64,000 bases of DNA from assembly GCF_000024005.1 (NCBI RefSeq), contig NC_013132.1, forward strand, positions 5,760,001-5,824,000. Reading direction: 5' to 3'. Below, piece after piece: positions 52,434 to 62,391 of this stretch. The number at the start of each line of letters is the position of its first letter. The first letter of the stretch is position 1. Made by a program: the position numbers and the translations under genes. Below the pieces are notes generated by a model. The model did not search any database. It was given only the letters and a program-made list of their open reading frames with translations, and was not told the origin of the DNA. This stretch comes from Chitinophaga pinensis DSM 2588. Lineage in GTDB: Bacteria > Bacteroidota > Bacteroidia > Chitinophagales > Chitinophagaceae.

Positions 52434-53726
52434 ATGACTGATCAGGAATTTAACAGCTTATTGAAAAAATACAGGAACGGTGAATGTACTCCTGAAGAGC
52501 AGGCTCTTGTTGAGAGCTGGTATCTTGAGTTGGAGGGTAGTTTGCCTGATCCTGGCACTGCGGCTTGTGATATGGTACAGCAACGTATTTGGGAGCGTGT
52601 AAGGGAAACTTCTCAGGTGGCTGAAATCCAGGAGTTGGAGGGCCATAAGAGGGTTACGCTGTTCAGGCGTTTCGGGCCTGCGGTGGCTGCTGCGTGTCTG
52701 GTTGCTGCTGTGGCTACATTCTATTTTAACAGACATCAGCAAAAGCAGCCTGCTCCTGTAGCGAAGAACGTAGTCGAAGATGCGCCTGCAGGTACGAATA
52801 AGGCGATTCTGACTTTGGCTAATGGACGGCGGATTGCGCTTGATGATGCGGCTGACGGAACGCTGGCTGAGGAAAGCGGCGTGACGATCAGGAAGAATAG
52901 TAAGGGGCAGTTGGTGTATACTGTAGGTGATCCTGGCCTGCCTGGGGGTAACACCCCTCTCTCCCCGCAAGGGGGATCTCTCCCAGAGGGAGAGAGAAAC
53001 AGAGTGGCGTATAATACCATTTCTACGCCTAATGGTGGGCAGTACCAGATTTACTTGCCGGATAGCAGTATGGTGTTTTTGAATGCAGCCAGCAGCCTGA
53101 AATACCCTGTTAAGTTCAACGGTACGGAACGCCGTGTTGAACTTAAGGGTGAAGGCTATTTTGAGATTACAAAGAATCCTGATAAACCCTTTAGAGTTTA
53201 TAGCGATAAGCAAACTATTGAAGTCCTGGGAACACATTTCAATGTGTCCAGTTATGATGCTGAACCTACCACTACTACCCTAGCCGAAGGCCAGGTAAAA
53301 ATCACAACCTTCAGCTCGTCATATCAAAGTACGAAGCTACCCTCTGGCGAGATTGCTTCGGAAGCTGCCCAACCTCGCAATGACGGAAAGAGCTTTATCC
53401 TGAAGCCCGGCCAACAAGCAATTCTCTCTGCCTCTGGGAGAAATACCAACGGCAGAGAAGGTAAATTTCAGATTACCAGCGTGAACCCAGAGGAAGCTAT
53501 TGCCTGGAAAGATGGGCTTTTCATTTTCAGGAATACGGAATTGAAAGATGTATTGAGACAGCTGGCCAGATGGTATGATGTCGAGGTCGATTACAATTCA
53601 ATTCCTGCGATAAGCATTGAAGGTGAACTGCCCCGAAATGTGAGCCTGCTGAGGGTTTTACAACTCATAGCGGCTTCGAGCAATGTGTCACTTAAACTAG
53701 AAGGAAGGAGGATTATGCCAAAATAA
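52434..53726 (+). CDS. FecR family anti-sigma factor with in-frame repeat insertions
   Basis: 430 residues from ATG 52434. Order: N-terminal anti-sigma helices ('TDQEFNSLLKKYRNGECTPE'), one transmembrane helix ('FGPAVAAACLVAAVATFYF', about 78-96), FecR periplasmic domain ('ISTPNGGQYQIYLPDSSMVF' onward), and the C-terminal DUF4974/STN-like domain ('ELKDVLRQLARWYDVEVDYN'). It should hold an ECF sigma factor and receive a signal from an STN-type SusC. The linker before the FecR domain carries 'TPLSPQGGSLPEGERN' and a later loop carries 'SASGRNTNGREGK'. Both are translated copies of an intergenic palindromic repeat. Confidence 0.9.
   Translation: MTDQEFNSLLKKYRNGECTPEEQALVESWYLELEGSLPDPGTAACDMVQQRIWERVRETSQVAEIQELEGHKRVTLFRRFGPAVAAACLVAAVATFYFNRHQQKQPAPVAKNVVEDAPAGTNKAILTLANGRRIALDDAADGTLAEESGVTIRKNSKGQLVYTVGDPGLPGGNTPLSPQGGSLPEGERNRVAYNTISTPNGGQYQIYLPDSSMVFLNAASSLKYPVKFNGTERRVELKGEGYFEITKNPDKPFRVYSDKQTIEVLGTHFNVSSYDAEPTTTTLAEGQVKITTFSSSYQSTKLPSGEIASEAAQPRNDGKSFILKPGQQAILSASGRNTNGREGKFQITSVNPEEAIAWKDGLFIFRNTELKDVLRQLARWYDVEVDYNSIPAISIEGELPRNVSLLRVLQLIAASSNVSLKLEGRRIMPK
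52951..53003 (-). repeat. Module B palindromic repeat inserted in the FecR coding sequence (copy 1)
   Basis: TCTCTCCC-AGA-GGGAGAGA (52977-52995) and CCCC-GCAA-GGGG just before it match the reverse complement of the intergenic module at 47768-47818. The open reading frame is kept. Confidence 0.75.
53424..53463 (+). repeat. Module B palindromic repeat inserted in the FecR coding sequence (copy 2)
   Basis: CCTCTGGGAGAAATACCAAC followed by GGCAGAGAAGGT aligns to the intergenic CCTCTGGGAGAAATGCCCGA and following bases, in the same orientation as the copy at 47768. The reading frame is kept. More diverged than copy 1. Confidence 0.55.
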
Positions 53727-53778
53727 GTACGAACCAGGTTATCTTAAAAAGCACAACAAAAAGTATAAGAAACTAAAA

Positions 53779-53806
53779 ACCGGGAAGTGCGGTCACACTA
53801 CCCGGT
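53779..53806 (+). terminator. Hairpin between fecR and the susC-like gene
   Basis: ACCGGG (53779-53784) pairs with CCCGGT (53801-53806). After one mismatch four more pairs form (AGTG with CACT), with loop CGGTCA. There is no long T-run. It may be an attenuator or processing hairpin that lowers or separates susC expression from fecR. Confidence 0.55.
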
Positions 53807-53871
53807 AAGCAGTTAGTTTTTTTATAACAGTGAGTTATCAACCATTAATCTTAAACCAACCAACCAAATTT

Positions 53872-56556
53872 ATGAATTTATTCATTCATATCAATGGCAT
53901 GCCCTTGCCCGACGGAGGCGGCAAGGGGTACCACAGCCAGACCTTTAAGTACCTTTTAGCAATGAAGTTGTTCCTAGCCATCTTACTGATTACTGTGAAT
54001 GTATCGGCTAATGTATACTCCCAGAAGGTAAACATTTCGGTTACCAATGCCCCCTTGCGGGACGTGATGACACAGATACGACAGCAAACGGGGCATTATT
54101 TTCTGTTTGCCACCTCCCTGCTCAAAGATGCACACCCCGTAACTGTAACGCTAAAACAAGCAAGTCTGGATGATGCACTAAAAGAAATATTCAAAAACCA
54201 ACCATTTACTTACACTATCCAGGACAATGCGATCCTTGTAAATCCGAAGCCTCAAAACCTCTCTGAAAAAATAAAGGATTTTTTTTCGGACATCGTTATC
54301 CGCGGCAGGGTAACTGATGAAAATGGAGCACCCCTCCCCGGAGCATCGGTCAAGGCAAACGGTAAAGTAGCGATAACGAACAGTGAAGGCAATTTTGAAC
54401 TTACCGGGATTAATGAAAGTTCGACTGTAGAGGTATCTTATATCGGTTATCGAACTATCTCAATGGTTGCCTCAGTTGAATTCATGGCCATTAGATTATC
54501 TCTAAATTCATCCGACCTGCAGGAAGTGGTGATCAATAAGGGATACTACCAAACCACCAAAGCGCTAAATACAGGAAACGTAAGTATGGTTGAGGCGAAA
54601 GACCTAGCTAGAAATCCTGTCTCAAACCCATTAATTGCATTGCAGGCACAAGTACCCGGACTTTTCATCTCTCAAACATCGGGCGTTTCCGGATCGAAAG
54701 TTAATGTGAGGTTGCGTGGCCAGAATAGTCTACGTTTTGATGCCAATAACCCATTATATATCATTGATGGAGTTCCCTTTCCTGTTATTGTAACGACCTC
54801 CGGTGCTGGCGCTGCTGGTGAACTTAGCCCGTTTGCAAATCTTGCTTTAAATGATATCGAAAAAATAGAAGTCTTAAAAGATGCCGATGCCACGGCGATC
54901 TATGGTTCACGAGGTGCAAACGGCGTTATCCTCATTACCACTAAAAAAGGTGTTAACGGAGGCACACGTGTATCCTTTGATGTAGGTAACGGAGTTGGCG
55001 TAACGTCTAATAGAATCCATTTGATGAAGACAGATCAATACCTGGCCATGCGCAGGCTTGCTTTGGCAAATGATGGCGTTACAACGCCTGCGGCATCAGA
55101 TTATGACCTCAATGGAAAGTGGGGAGATATAAACCAGTATACAGACTGGCAAGACTTACTGATCGGTGGAACTGCACATTTTACGAACGCACAGACTTCA
55201 GTATCCGGGGGCAACGCCAATACACAATTTATTTTTGGCGGTGCTTTCAGAAGAGAATCAACGGTCTTTCCGGGGGACTATCACGACCAAAAGGCTTCAA
55301 CACATTTAAGTATTAATCACAAAAGTGATAATCAGAGGTTTCGTAGCTCTATTTCCTTCAGTTATTTGAATGATAATAACTTGCTGCCTTCAGCTGATTT
55401 CACGACAAACATCGGACTGTCTCCTAATGCGCCAATGGTTTATAATGCCGATGGTACGTTAAATTGGCAAAATGGTACCTGGGTCAATCCAATATGGCCC
55501 ACCACTCAGTCTTCAACAGCGATTACTGATAATTTAAACGGATCAGCAACTGTAGGTTATGAGATAATAAATGGATTAACAATTAACGGTAGGTTTGGAT
55601 ATACCGATATAAAAACAAGCACCTCGTCTATTAATCCGTTCACGAATTATAATCCAGCTGTAGTTATTCAACCGACTCAAAGAACAAATTCATTTAGTGC
55701 AGGAAGTGTTAAGACCTGGATCTTAGAGCCATATTTGAATTACGAGAAGTCGTTGGCCGGTGGAAAAATTGAAGCAGTGCTGGGTGGTACATTGCAGCAA
55801 ACAGATCAGAATTTCATTTCACAGTTTGCGTCCGGCTTTTCTTCCCCTTCAATGGTAACCAACATTGCTGCAGCGACCTCGGTACAGGTTTTCAGCTATA
55901 CAGCTTCCCGATATCGTTATAATGCGTTATATGCCCGCTTGGGCTATAATTATCAGGACCAATACTTAATAAATTTCACAGGTCGACGTGATGCCAGTAG
56001 CAGATTTGGTCCGGGTAAACAGTTTGCCAATTTTGGTGCCATTGGAGCAGCCTGGATATTTAGTAAACAACAGTTTGTGACTGAGAAATTACCAGTACTT
56101 TCCTTTGGAAAGCTTAGAGCAAGTTACGGCCTGACTGGAAATGATCAGATTTCAGACTATAAGTTTTTGAGTACATATTCTGCAACAGGATTTTCTTATC
56201 AGGGTACAGGTGGCATTAGCCCAACTGCCCTTACAAACCCGGATTACGGATGGGAAACTGTAAAAAAATTGGAGGCTGGATTAGATCTAGGATTTTTTAA
56301 AGATCGCATTCTTCCTAATGTAAGCTGGTATCAAAACAGAACAGGTAACCAACTAGTTGCCTATGCGTTGCCCGGAATTACTGGTTTTACTTCAGTACAG
56401 GCAAATTTGCCAGCAATACTACAAAACAGGGGAACAGAATTTGAGTTGACAACACAAAATTTTCAGGGTGGACACTTCAGATGGACAACCAGTGCAAATT
56501 TAAGTATACCTACCAATAAACTGGTCTCAATCGGTAGCAGCAGCAGAGATGGATGA
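53872..56556 (+). pseudogene. STN-type SusC/TonB-dependent transporter truncated by an IS remnant
   Basis: About 894 residues from ATG 53872 (MNLFIHINGMPLPDGG). Order: signal sequence ('YLLAMKLFLAILLITVNVSA'), STN domain ('NISVTNAPLRDVMTQIRQQT'), carboxypeptidase-like domain ('VIRGRVTDENGAPLPGASVK'), plug ('GSKVNVRLRGQNSLRFDANN'), then barrel. The barrel stops after 'LSIPTNKLVSIG', roughly 150-250 residues early, where IS sequence begins. The C-terminal aromatic strand needed for assembly is missing, and no susD gene follows. The STN domain marks it as the signalling partner of the FecR. Confidence 0.88.
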
Positions 56557-57520
56557 CACGGACCCTTCCGGTTTTGATAAAATCGATAAAGAGAAAGTCA
56601 ATGCCACTATCGATAAAATAAACGAAGCATTGAAGGATAAGCCAGTTAGTAAGGAGGTTAAGCAGAAGCTAAATTACGGGCGTAAACATTGGCCAGCTGC
56701 GCTAGACAGATATGAGCAGCAAGAGGCAATTATAGGCAGTCAGCGAAGCAGCTACAGCAAAACAGATCCGGATGCTACGTTCATGCGTATGAAAGAAGAT
56801 CATATAAAAAATGGACAGCTAAAGCCTGCTTACAATTTACAGATAAGTACTAACAGCCAATACATTGCTCATTATAGTATCCATCAAAACACTACCGATA
56901 CCAATACGCTAATAAATCATTTAAGCGAACATATAAAGCAGGTTAAAATCAAGCCTAATAATGTAACGGCAGACGCTGGATACGGCAGCGAACAGAATTA
57001 TGAGTGGTTGAAAAGCAAACAAATTACTGCATATGTAAAGCATCAAAACTTTGACAGGGACCAACATAAACGTACAAGAAACAAGAACCCCTACAGGGCT
57101 GATAAACTGACATACAATGAAGCAAAAGATCATTATATATGCCCCTCCGGGAAAAGAATGAAGAATATCGGCACTTTTACATCGAGGACATCAACAGGTT
57201 TTGAACAAACACTTACACGTTATAAAGCCAGCAAATGCAAAGGCTGCCCATTAAAAGAACAATGCCATCAGGGAAAGGGCAACCGCGTCATAACAATTAA
57301 TCATCATCTAAATCATCTACGAAATAAGGTCGATAAGCGTTTGAAGACCAGACGAGGAATCGCTAAACGTAAACAACGTTGCTATAATGTAGAACCTGTA
57401 TTCGGTAATATAAAGCACAATCATCATTTTAAACGTTTTATGCTACGAGGCATCGAAAAAGTAACTATTGAGGCCGGATTATTAGCACTGGCACATAATC
57501 TAAGAAAGAGAACTGCATGA
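56549..57520 (+). mobile_element. IS1182-type transposase, 5'-truncated
   Basis: 323 residues, against about 450-550 for complete IS1182/IS1380-like DDE transposases of this kind. The DDE region is recognisable: 'NGQLKPAYNLQISTNSQYIA', 'NNVTADAGYGSEQNYEWLKS' (second Asp) and 'GIAKRKQRCYNVEPVFGNIK' (Glu), with a zinc-like 'CKGCPLKEQC' insert. The N-terminal DUF772-like part is absent: the frame begins inside the SusC reading frame at about 56545. The element is therefore immobile by itself. Its right end must lie in the short AT-rich stretch after 57520, but no terminal repeat was identified. Confidence 0.85.
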
Positions 57521-57642
57521 AAAACGGCAGAAATAGTCCGAAAAATTGTTCCCACCTTCCTAAAACCACTATAACCTTTATTGAATAAAATCAAAGTATC
57601 GCATATATGGCAAGATGCCCAGTGCTATACAAAAAGAAAAAA

Positions 57643-57666
57643 CCGCCTCAATTACTATTGAGACGG
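57643..57666. terminator. Hairpin terminator after the IS remnant
   Basis: CCGCCTCAAT (57643-57652), loop TACT, ATTGAGACGG (57657-57666), with one mismatch. An A-run precedes and short T-tracts follow. Confidence 0.7.
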
Positions 57667-57938
57667 CTTCTTCGTGATCCCAAGTATAGGAAACTCGAAC
57701 CAGATTATGCAAGAATTAACCGAACTAAATAAAATATTATTTAGTTCTGTCAATAAAGTATAAAGAAAGTTCGAGCCGTATCCTTCGGGTACTATACTGC
57801 AGAAATTCAAAATCAGGCCGGATCAGCGACAAAACTTACTAAGTTATATGACTTAAAGCGGACTTTACCTAACTAATTATCCGAGATAATGGAGATTTTT
57901 TTTTTAATTTACCCGTTTTACTGTCGAAATTGAACTGC
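57667..57938. other. Intergenic region with a tRNA-like scrap and an AT-rich hairpin
   Basis: No gene is seen. On the minus strand 57675-57703 reads like the 3' part of a tRNA: a GGTTCGAGT T-loop-like motif followed by GGGATCAC, resembling the tRNA-Lys at 61348, but the T-stem does not pair. GAACTAAAT (57722-57730) and ATTTAGTTC (57739-57747) form a perfect 9-bp hairpin. Confidence 0.4.
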
Positions 57939-59255
57939 ATGGCCAAAACTCCTATTGAAAAAATACTTAGACCTATACATAGATTCATTCATCAGGAATT
58001 TACTGGAGGAATCGTACTTTTTATTAGTGTCATAATTGCAATTACCTGGGCTAACTCACCTTGGCACGAATCATATCATCACCTGTGGGAGAAAAACCTG
58101 GCTGTCTCATTTTCGGGGATGGGCTTAGATCAGCCACTGCATATATGGATTAATGATGGTTTAATGGCATTATTCTTTTTTGTCATTGGATTGGAATTGA
58201 AGCGCGAGTTTATTGCGGGGGAACTTTCTTCGATCAAAAAGGCTTCTTTGCCAATGGTAGCAGCATTAGGCGGAATGCTGGTGCCAGCATTTATATATTT
58301 TCTTTTAAATGCTAGTCGGCCTTCCTCTGGTGGTTGGGGAATACCAATGGCTACTGATATCGCATTTGCACTAGCGTTGCTATCGCTTGCCGGCAAGAGA
58401 ATACCATCATCTGTAAAAGTGTTTCTGTCAGCACTGGCGGTTGCAGATGACCTTGGGGCAGTTATAGTAATTGCGCTATTCTATACCGCTAAAATTGCCT
58501 ATTTCCCGCTAATCATAGGTGTTGGGCTATTACTACTACTAACGCTAGGGAATGCACTTGGCATACGAAGCACATTATTTTATTTATTGATAGGAATTTG
58601 TGTATGGGGCTGCTTTCTTTCCTCAGGGGTTCATGCCACTATTGCTGGAGTACTAGTAGCGTTTACTATTCCCGCACGCACAAAGATAGACGAAGATGAA
58701 TATGTCAGTTGCCTAAATGCTTACACAAATCAGTTCAGAGAAGCTATTCCATTAAAGGGATCATTAACGACTGCCGAGCAACATCAAACAATTGAAAGAA
58801 TTAAACAACTTTCTCTTGATGCAGAGACCCCTCTTCAAAAAATCGAATATGGTCTGCATCCGTGGGTTGCGTTTGTTATCATGCCGCTTTTCGCACTTGC
58901 CAATTCAGGAATGCTCATTAATAGCAGCTTTTTTACTGCATTGCTAAACCCGGTTAGCCTGGGCGTCGCCATTGGGTTACTAGCAGGTAAGTTTATTGGA
59001 GTCTTTTCATTTACATGGTTGATGGTGAAATTAAAAATCGCGGATCTACCTCAATATGCTACATGGAGGCATATACTAGGAGTCTCTGTACTTGCAGGCG
59101 TTGGGTTTACAATGTCCTTATTTATAACAGGATTAGCCTTTTCAGATCCTGAAATGGTTGATCAGTCTAAATATGGAATCCTGATATCATCAATTATTGC
59201 GGGATCGCTTGGCATTATAATTTTAAGAACTACACGATATAAATCAGATAATTAA
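57939..59255 (+). CDS. nhaA: Na+/H+ antiporter NhaA
   Basis: 438 residues from ATG 57939 (MAKTPIEKILRP). The family signatures are clear: 'FFFVIGLELKREFIAGELSS' near 81-100, 'GGWGIPMATDIAFALALLSL' with the conserved Asp near 140, and 'ALAVADDLGAVIVIALFYT' with the paired ion-binding aspartates equivalent to D163-D164 of E. coli NhaA. About eleven to twelve membrane helices. It expels Na+ or Li+ in exchange for protons. A charged insert near 255-300 is longer than in E. coli. Single gene. Confidence 0.95.
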   Translation: MAKTPIEKILRPIHRFIHQEFTGGIVLFISVIIAITWANSPWHESYHHLWEKNLAVSFSGMGLDQPLHIWINDGLMALFFFVIGLELKREFIAGELSSIKKASLPMVAALGGMLVPAFIYFLLNASRPSSGGWGIPMATDIAFALALLSLAGKRIPSSVKVFLSALAVADDLGAVIVIALFYTAKIAYFPLIIGVGLLLLLTLGNALGIRSTLFYLLIGICVWGCFLSSGVHATIAGVLVAFTIPARTKIDEDEYVSCLNAYTNQFREAIPLKGSLTTAEQHQTIERIKQLSLDAETPLQKIEYGLHPWVAFVIMPLFALANSGMLINSSFFTALLNPVSLGVAIGLLAGKFIGVFSFTWLMVKLKIADLPQYATWRHILGVSVLAGVGFTMSLFITGLAFSDPEMVDQSKYGILISSIIAGSLGIIILRTTRYKSDN

Positions 59256-59278
59256 TTTGAAGATTTCACATGCTGCTA

Positions 59279-59727
59279 TTAGAAATTTTTCAGCATCGAT
59301 TTCATTAATCGAATCTCTCGCTCCTGAGATTGGATAATGCTATCTGCAAGTTGCCGGACTTGTGGATCTTTTAGTTTTGCAGTTTGCTGGTCATAATTGC
59401 TGATGAATGATGTGGAATCATTGCTTTCATATATTGGACATCAGTAACTGGTGTCTGGCTTCTTAATAAAATAAGCGATACGGAGAAGAGTAAGATACTA
59501 GATACTATAATTAAACCATTTTTACTTCTATTCATATACATGTCCCGCATTATTGCTAACATAATAAGTGCCATAGGACACACCATTAATAATGACATGT
59601 AAAATCGGGTAAGACTTAAATATATGTGATCAGCAGCATCTACATTTAAAAACATGACCCCGTACATTACAAAAAAAGATATTACGCAAGATATCAGGAG
59701 CTTCCAATAATTATTTTTATTCATCAT
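59279..59727 (-). pseudogene. DUF305 membrane protein gene with a one-base frameshift
   Basis: From ATG 59727 there are three hydrophobic helices and then the DUF305 hallmark 'YMKAMIPHHSSAIMTSK'. The frame stops at 59371. The rest of the domain, 'KLKDPQVRQLADSIIQSQER' and 'EIRLMKSMLKNF', is intact in another frame down to the stop at 59279-59281. One A missing from an AAAA run (TTT at 59383-59385 on the plus strand) explains the shift. It may be a true mutation, a slippage site or a base-calling error. The family is possibly metal-related. Confidence 0.8.
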
Positions 59728-59900
59728 TTTTTCTGAATTTATCTGCCGTATGTATGATTATAAAGTCCACCTACATCATCAACACTAAAATCATTCCCAA
59801 CTTGATAGATCAGATTGCTTATCATGCGGTTATTAAATCTGAACAAGCCTATTTTAAGTATATCGTAGAGGGAATTTCATCGATTTAAAGTATATAGAGC

Positions 59901-61223
59901 ATGTCAAAAGGATTAAGAACAATTAAATATTTTCTTCAGGAACGATTTAATCTCAATGAGGATAAGGCGGATGAGCAAAGAATTGTTGCGGAAATAACCC
60001 GCAATGTTCATTTCAAGGGTACAAATTTATGGACACTTATTTTTGCAATTTTCATTGCCTCTATTGGTCTCAATGTGAACTCTACTGCTGTTATTATTGG
60101 CGCAATGCTTATTTCTCCATTGATGGGGCCGATTATGGGCATAGGGCTTGCGATAGCAATAAATGATTTTGATCTACTAAAGAAAGGCATAAAAAATCTT
60201 GCCATTGCGGTCATCATAAGTGTAGCTACCTCTTCTATTTACTTCTCTGTGACACCTCTCCATGATGCCAGCTCCGAGCTGCTGGCAAGAACAAATCCAT
60301 CAATATGGGACGTATTTATTGCGCTGTTAGGTGGACTAGCGGGTATCGTGGCTGGGACGAGAAGGGAAAAGAGTAATGTCATTCCTGGTGTTGCGATTGC
60401 AACCGCTTTGATGCCACCTTTGTGTACAGCTGGATTTGGTATTGCTACTGGCAAATTGTATTATTTTTTAGGCGCTGCATATCTATTCTTTATAAATAGC
60501 GTTTTCATATGCCTCGCAACTTTTTTAATAGTTAAACATCTAAAATTTCGCAAGAAAGAATTCGCGACTGCTGAAACGGAGAAGCGGGTTTCCAGGTACA
60601 TTCTTCTAGCCGTCATATTGACGTTGCTACCTAGCGTTTATCTTGGATATAGGATAGTTCAGCGAAGTATATTTGAGAACAATGCTAACAAGTTTGTTCA
60701 GACAGAATTCCATTTTACAAAAACTCAGGTTGTCACCCATACTTACAAGTATAATAACAAAGGAGGAGAAATAGATCTCCTGTTGGTTGGCCAACCTCTT
60801 GACCAGGCAATAATCGATTCTTTGCAAAAACGGCTGTCGCTTTATCATTTAAGTAATACAGCGCTAAATATTAGACAAGGACTTGACGCTAAACAGCAAA
60901 TTGATTTATCTGCCATTAAAGCAAGTGTTCTGGAGGAAGTATTTGCTGCAGAATTAGTTTCAGATACCTTGAAGCGCCCAACCCCAGGAAACATTACAGA
61001 AGTTCCAGACATAAGTCTTGAGTTAAAAGCGCTTTATCCATCTTTGATACATTATACGCTTGAGTCAAGTGTTTTTACACGTCTCGATTCTATCAAAAGA
61101 GATACACTGTTTTTATTTGTAGGTCGTTTTTCTGATAGAGTTAAAAATTCGGAACGAAATAAAATTAGTAGATGGCTGAAAGAAAGAATACAAGCAGATA
61201 GTGTTAAAGTGGTGATCGAATAA
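59901..61223 (+). CDS. DUF389 domain membrane protein
   Basis: 440 residues. The DUF389 membrane core is residues about 40-220: 'AIFIASIGLNVNSTAVIIGA', 'MLISPLMGPIMGIGLAIAIN', 'TRREKSNVIPGVAIATALMP'. After it come a further helix near 230-248 and a soluble C-terminal region of about 190 residues with alternating strands and helices. Family members are inner-membrane proteins of unknown function. It lies downstream of NhaA and the DUF305 gene, but those are on separate transcripts. Confidence 0.88.
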   Translation: MSKGLRTIKYFLQERFNLNEDKADEQRIVAEITRNVHFKGTNLWTLIFAIFIASIGLNVNSTAVIIGAMLISPLMGPIMGIGLAIAINDFDLLKKGIKNLAIAVIISVATSSIYFSVTPLHDASSELLARTNPSIWDVFIALLGGLAGIVAGTRREKSNVIPGVAIATALMPPLCTAGFGIATGKLYYFLGAAYLFFINSVFICLATFLIVKHLKFRKKEFATAETEKRVSRYILLAVILTLLPSVYLGYRIVQRSIFENNANKFVQTEFHFTKTQVVTHTYKYNNKGGEIDLLLVGQPLDQAIIDSLQKRLSLYHLSNTALNIRQGLDAKQQIDLSAIKASVLEEVFAAELVSDTLKRPTPGNITEVPDISLELKALYPSLIHYTLESSVFTRLDSIKRDTLFLFVGRFSDRVKNSERNKISRWLKERIQADSVKVVIE

Positions 61224-61347
61224 CGATAATTATTTGAAACAACCACCCACGACTCTAACTTAAATTGATTGATAATAAATTTATTGAAAAAGTGTTATAA
61301 AAAACAAACGCTCCAAGTCATTAAACTTGAAGCGCTTCATTTTCCTG

Positions 61348-61420
61348 TGATCCCGCTGGGACTCGAACCCAGGACCCATACATTAAAAGTGTATTGCTCT
61401 ACCAACTGAGCTACGGAATC
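61348..61420 (-). tRNA. tRNA-Lys (anticodon TTT)
   Basis: Read on the minus strand, a 73-nt cloverleaf. The acceptor stem is GATTCCG with CGGGATC (one G-T pair) and A73. The D-arm region is AGCTCAGTTGGTAGAGC, the anticodon loop is CTTTTAA with anticodon TTT, and the T-arm is GGGTTCGAGTCCC. CCA is not encoded. It lies between the DUF389 gene and the SDR gene. Confidence 0.95.
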
Positions 61421-61553
61421 ATTCCCTTTTTTCGTGATTGGGATTGCAAAGGTATACAAAAAATCATTCCTTCCAACTTTTTAGCAACTTTTTTTCAAAC
61501 AACTTTACAAAACCCGCTACAGACAAAAAGAAACAACATATATCATTTACCCC

Positions 61554-61561
61554 TATTTTTG
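61554..61561 (+). promoter_or_regulatory. Predicted -7 promoter box for the SDR gene
   Basis: TATTTTTG fits TAnnTTTG, 27 bases before the ATG at 61581 counted from box start. The same box with the same spacing precedes the DUF2723 gene. Confidence 0.6.
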
Positions 61562-61580
61562 CATCTGAAAAAAATTTCTA

Positions 61581-62381
61581 ATGCAAAATAAGGTCGTAGT
61601 CATCACCGGGGGTACATCCGGTATTGGAAAGGCACTGGCAATAGCTGCCCTCCGCGGCGGAGCGAAAGTCGCCGTGTGTGGCAGAAAGGCAGATACACTC
61701 CAAGCACTTGAAAAAGAACTCGCTACCGATAACCTGTACACCTATACCGCTGACGTCAGCAAGGAAGATGATTGCAAACACTTCATCGACCAGGTAATTG
61801 CCCGACTCGGTAGAATAGATGTTCTGATCAATAACGCTGGTATTTCCATGCGCGCTTTGTTCAAAGATGCTGATCTGACAGTACTTAAGCAATTGATGGA
61901 TATCAACTTCTGGGGAACTGTATATTGCACAAAATATGCTTTACCGTCATTGCTGGCGAACAAAGGTACCGTCGTAGGTGTATCTTCTATAGCAGGTTAC
62001 AGAGGCTTACCCGGTCGTACCGGTTATTCTGCCTCCAAATTTGCTATGCAGGGTTTCCTCGAAGCACTACGCACCGAAAATCTGCATACAGGCATTAACG
62101 TAATGTGGGTAAGTCCAGGCTTCACCTCATCGAATATCCGAAACACCGCCCTCAATGAACAGGGTCGTGCACAGGCAGAAACACCGCTGGATGAAGGAAA
62201 ATTAATGAGCGCTGAAACTGTGGCAGATGAAATACTCAAAGCTGTCACAAAACGGAAACGCACATTGGTGCTTACAGGGCAGGGCAAACTGACAGTTTTC
62301 CTCAGTAAACTTTTCCCCGGACTGCTCGATGGACTGGTGTATAACCATTTTAAGAAAGAACCAGGTTCACCACTTCAGTAA
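61581..62381 (+). CDS. SDR family oxidoreductase (DHRS7-like)
   Basis: 266 residues. TGGTSGIG near 9-16, NNAGISM near 86-92, Ser in 'VGVSSIAGYRGLPGRTGYSA' and the catalytic YSASK near 148-152. The C-terminal part with 'KRTLVLTGQGKLTVFLSKLF' and 'LLDGLVYNHF' resembles the membrane-associated DHRS7/DHRS7B-like SDRs. It should use NADP(H) on a lipid or steroid-like carbonyl, but the substrate is unknown. It is expressed from its own predicted promoter. Confidence 0.92.
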   Translation: MQNKVVVITGGTSGIGKALAIAALRGGAKVAVCGRKADTLQALEKELATDNLYTYTADVSKEDDCKHFIDQVIARLGRIDVLINNAGISMRALFKDADLTVLKQLMDINFWGTVYCTKYALPSLLANKGTVVGVSSIAGYRGLPGRTGYSASKFAMQGFLEALRTENLHTGINVMWVSPGFTSSNIRNTALNEQGRAQAETPLDEGKLMSAETVADEILKAVTKRKRTLVLTGQGKLTVFLSKLFPGLLDGLVYNHFKKEPGSPLQ

Positions 62382-62391
62382 ATAACGTCAG

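Noticed and set aside
52458..53237. A 259-codon minus-strand open frame inside fecR
   Set aside because: It is antisense to all the recognisable FecR domains and has no motif, start signal or partner. Arg/Ser-rich composition is typical of an antisense frame.
57675..57747. A functional tRNA gene before nhaA
   Set aside because: Only T-loop and acceptor-like words are present; the T-stem does not pair and no anticodon arm can be folded.
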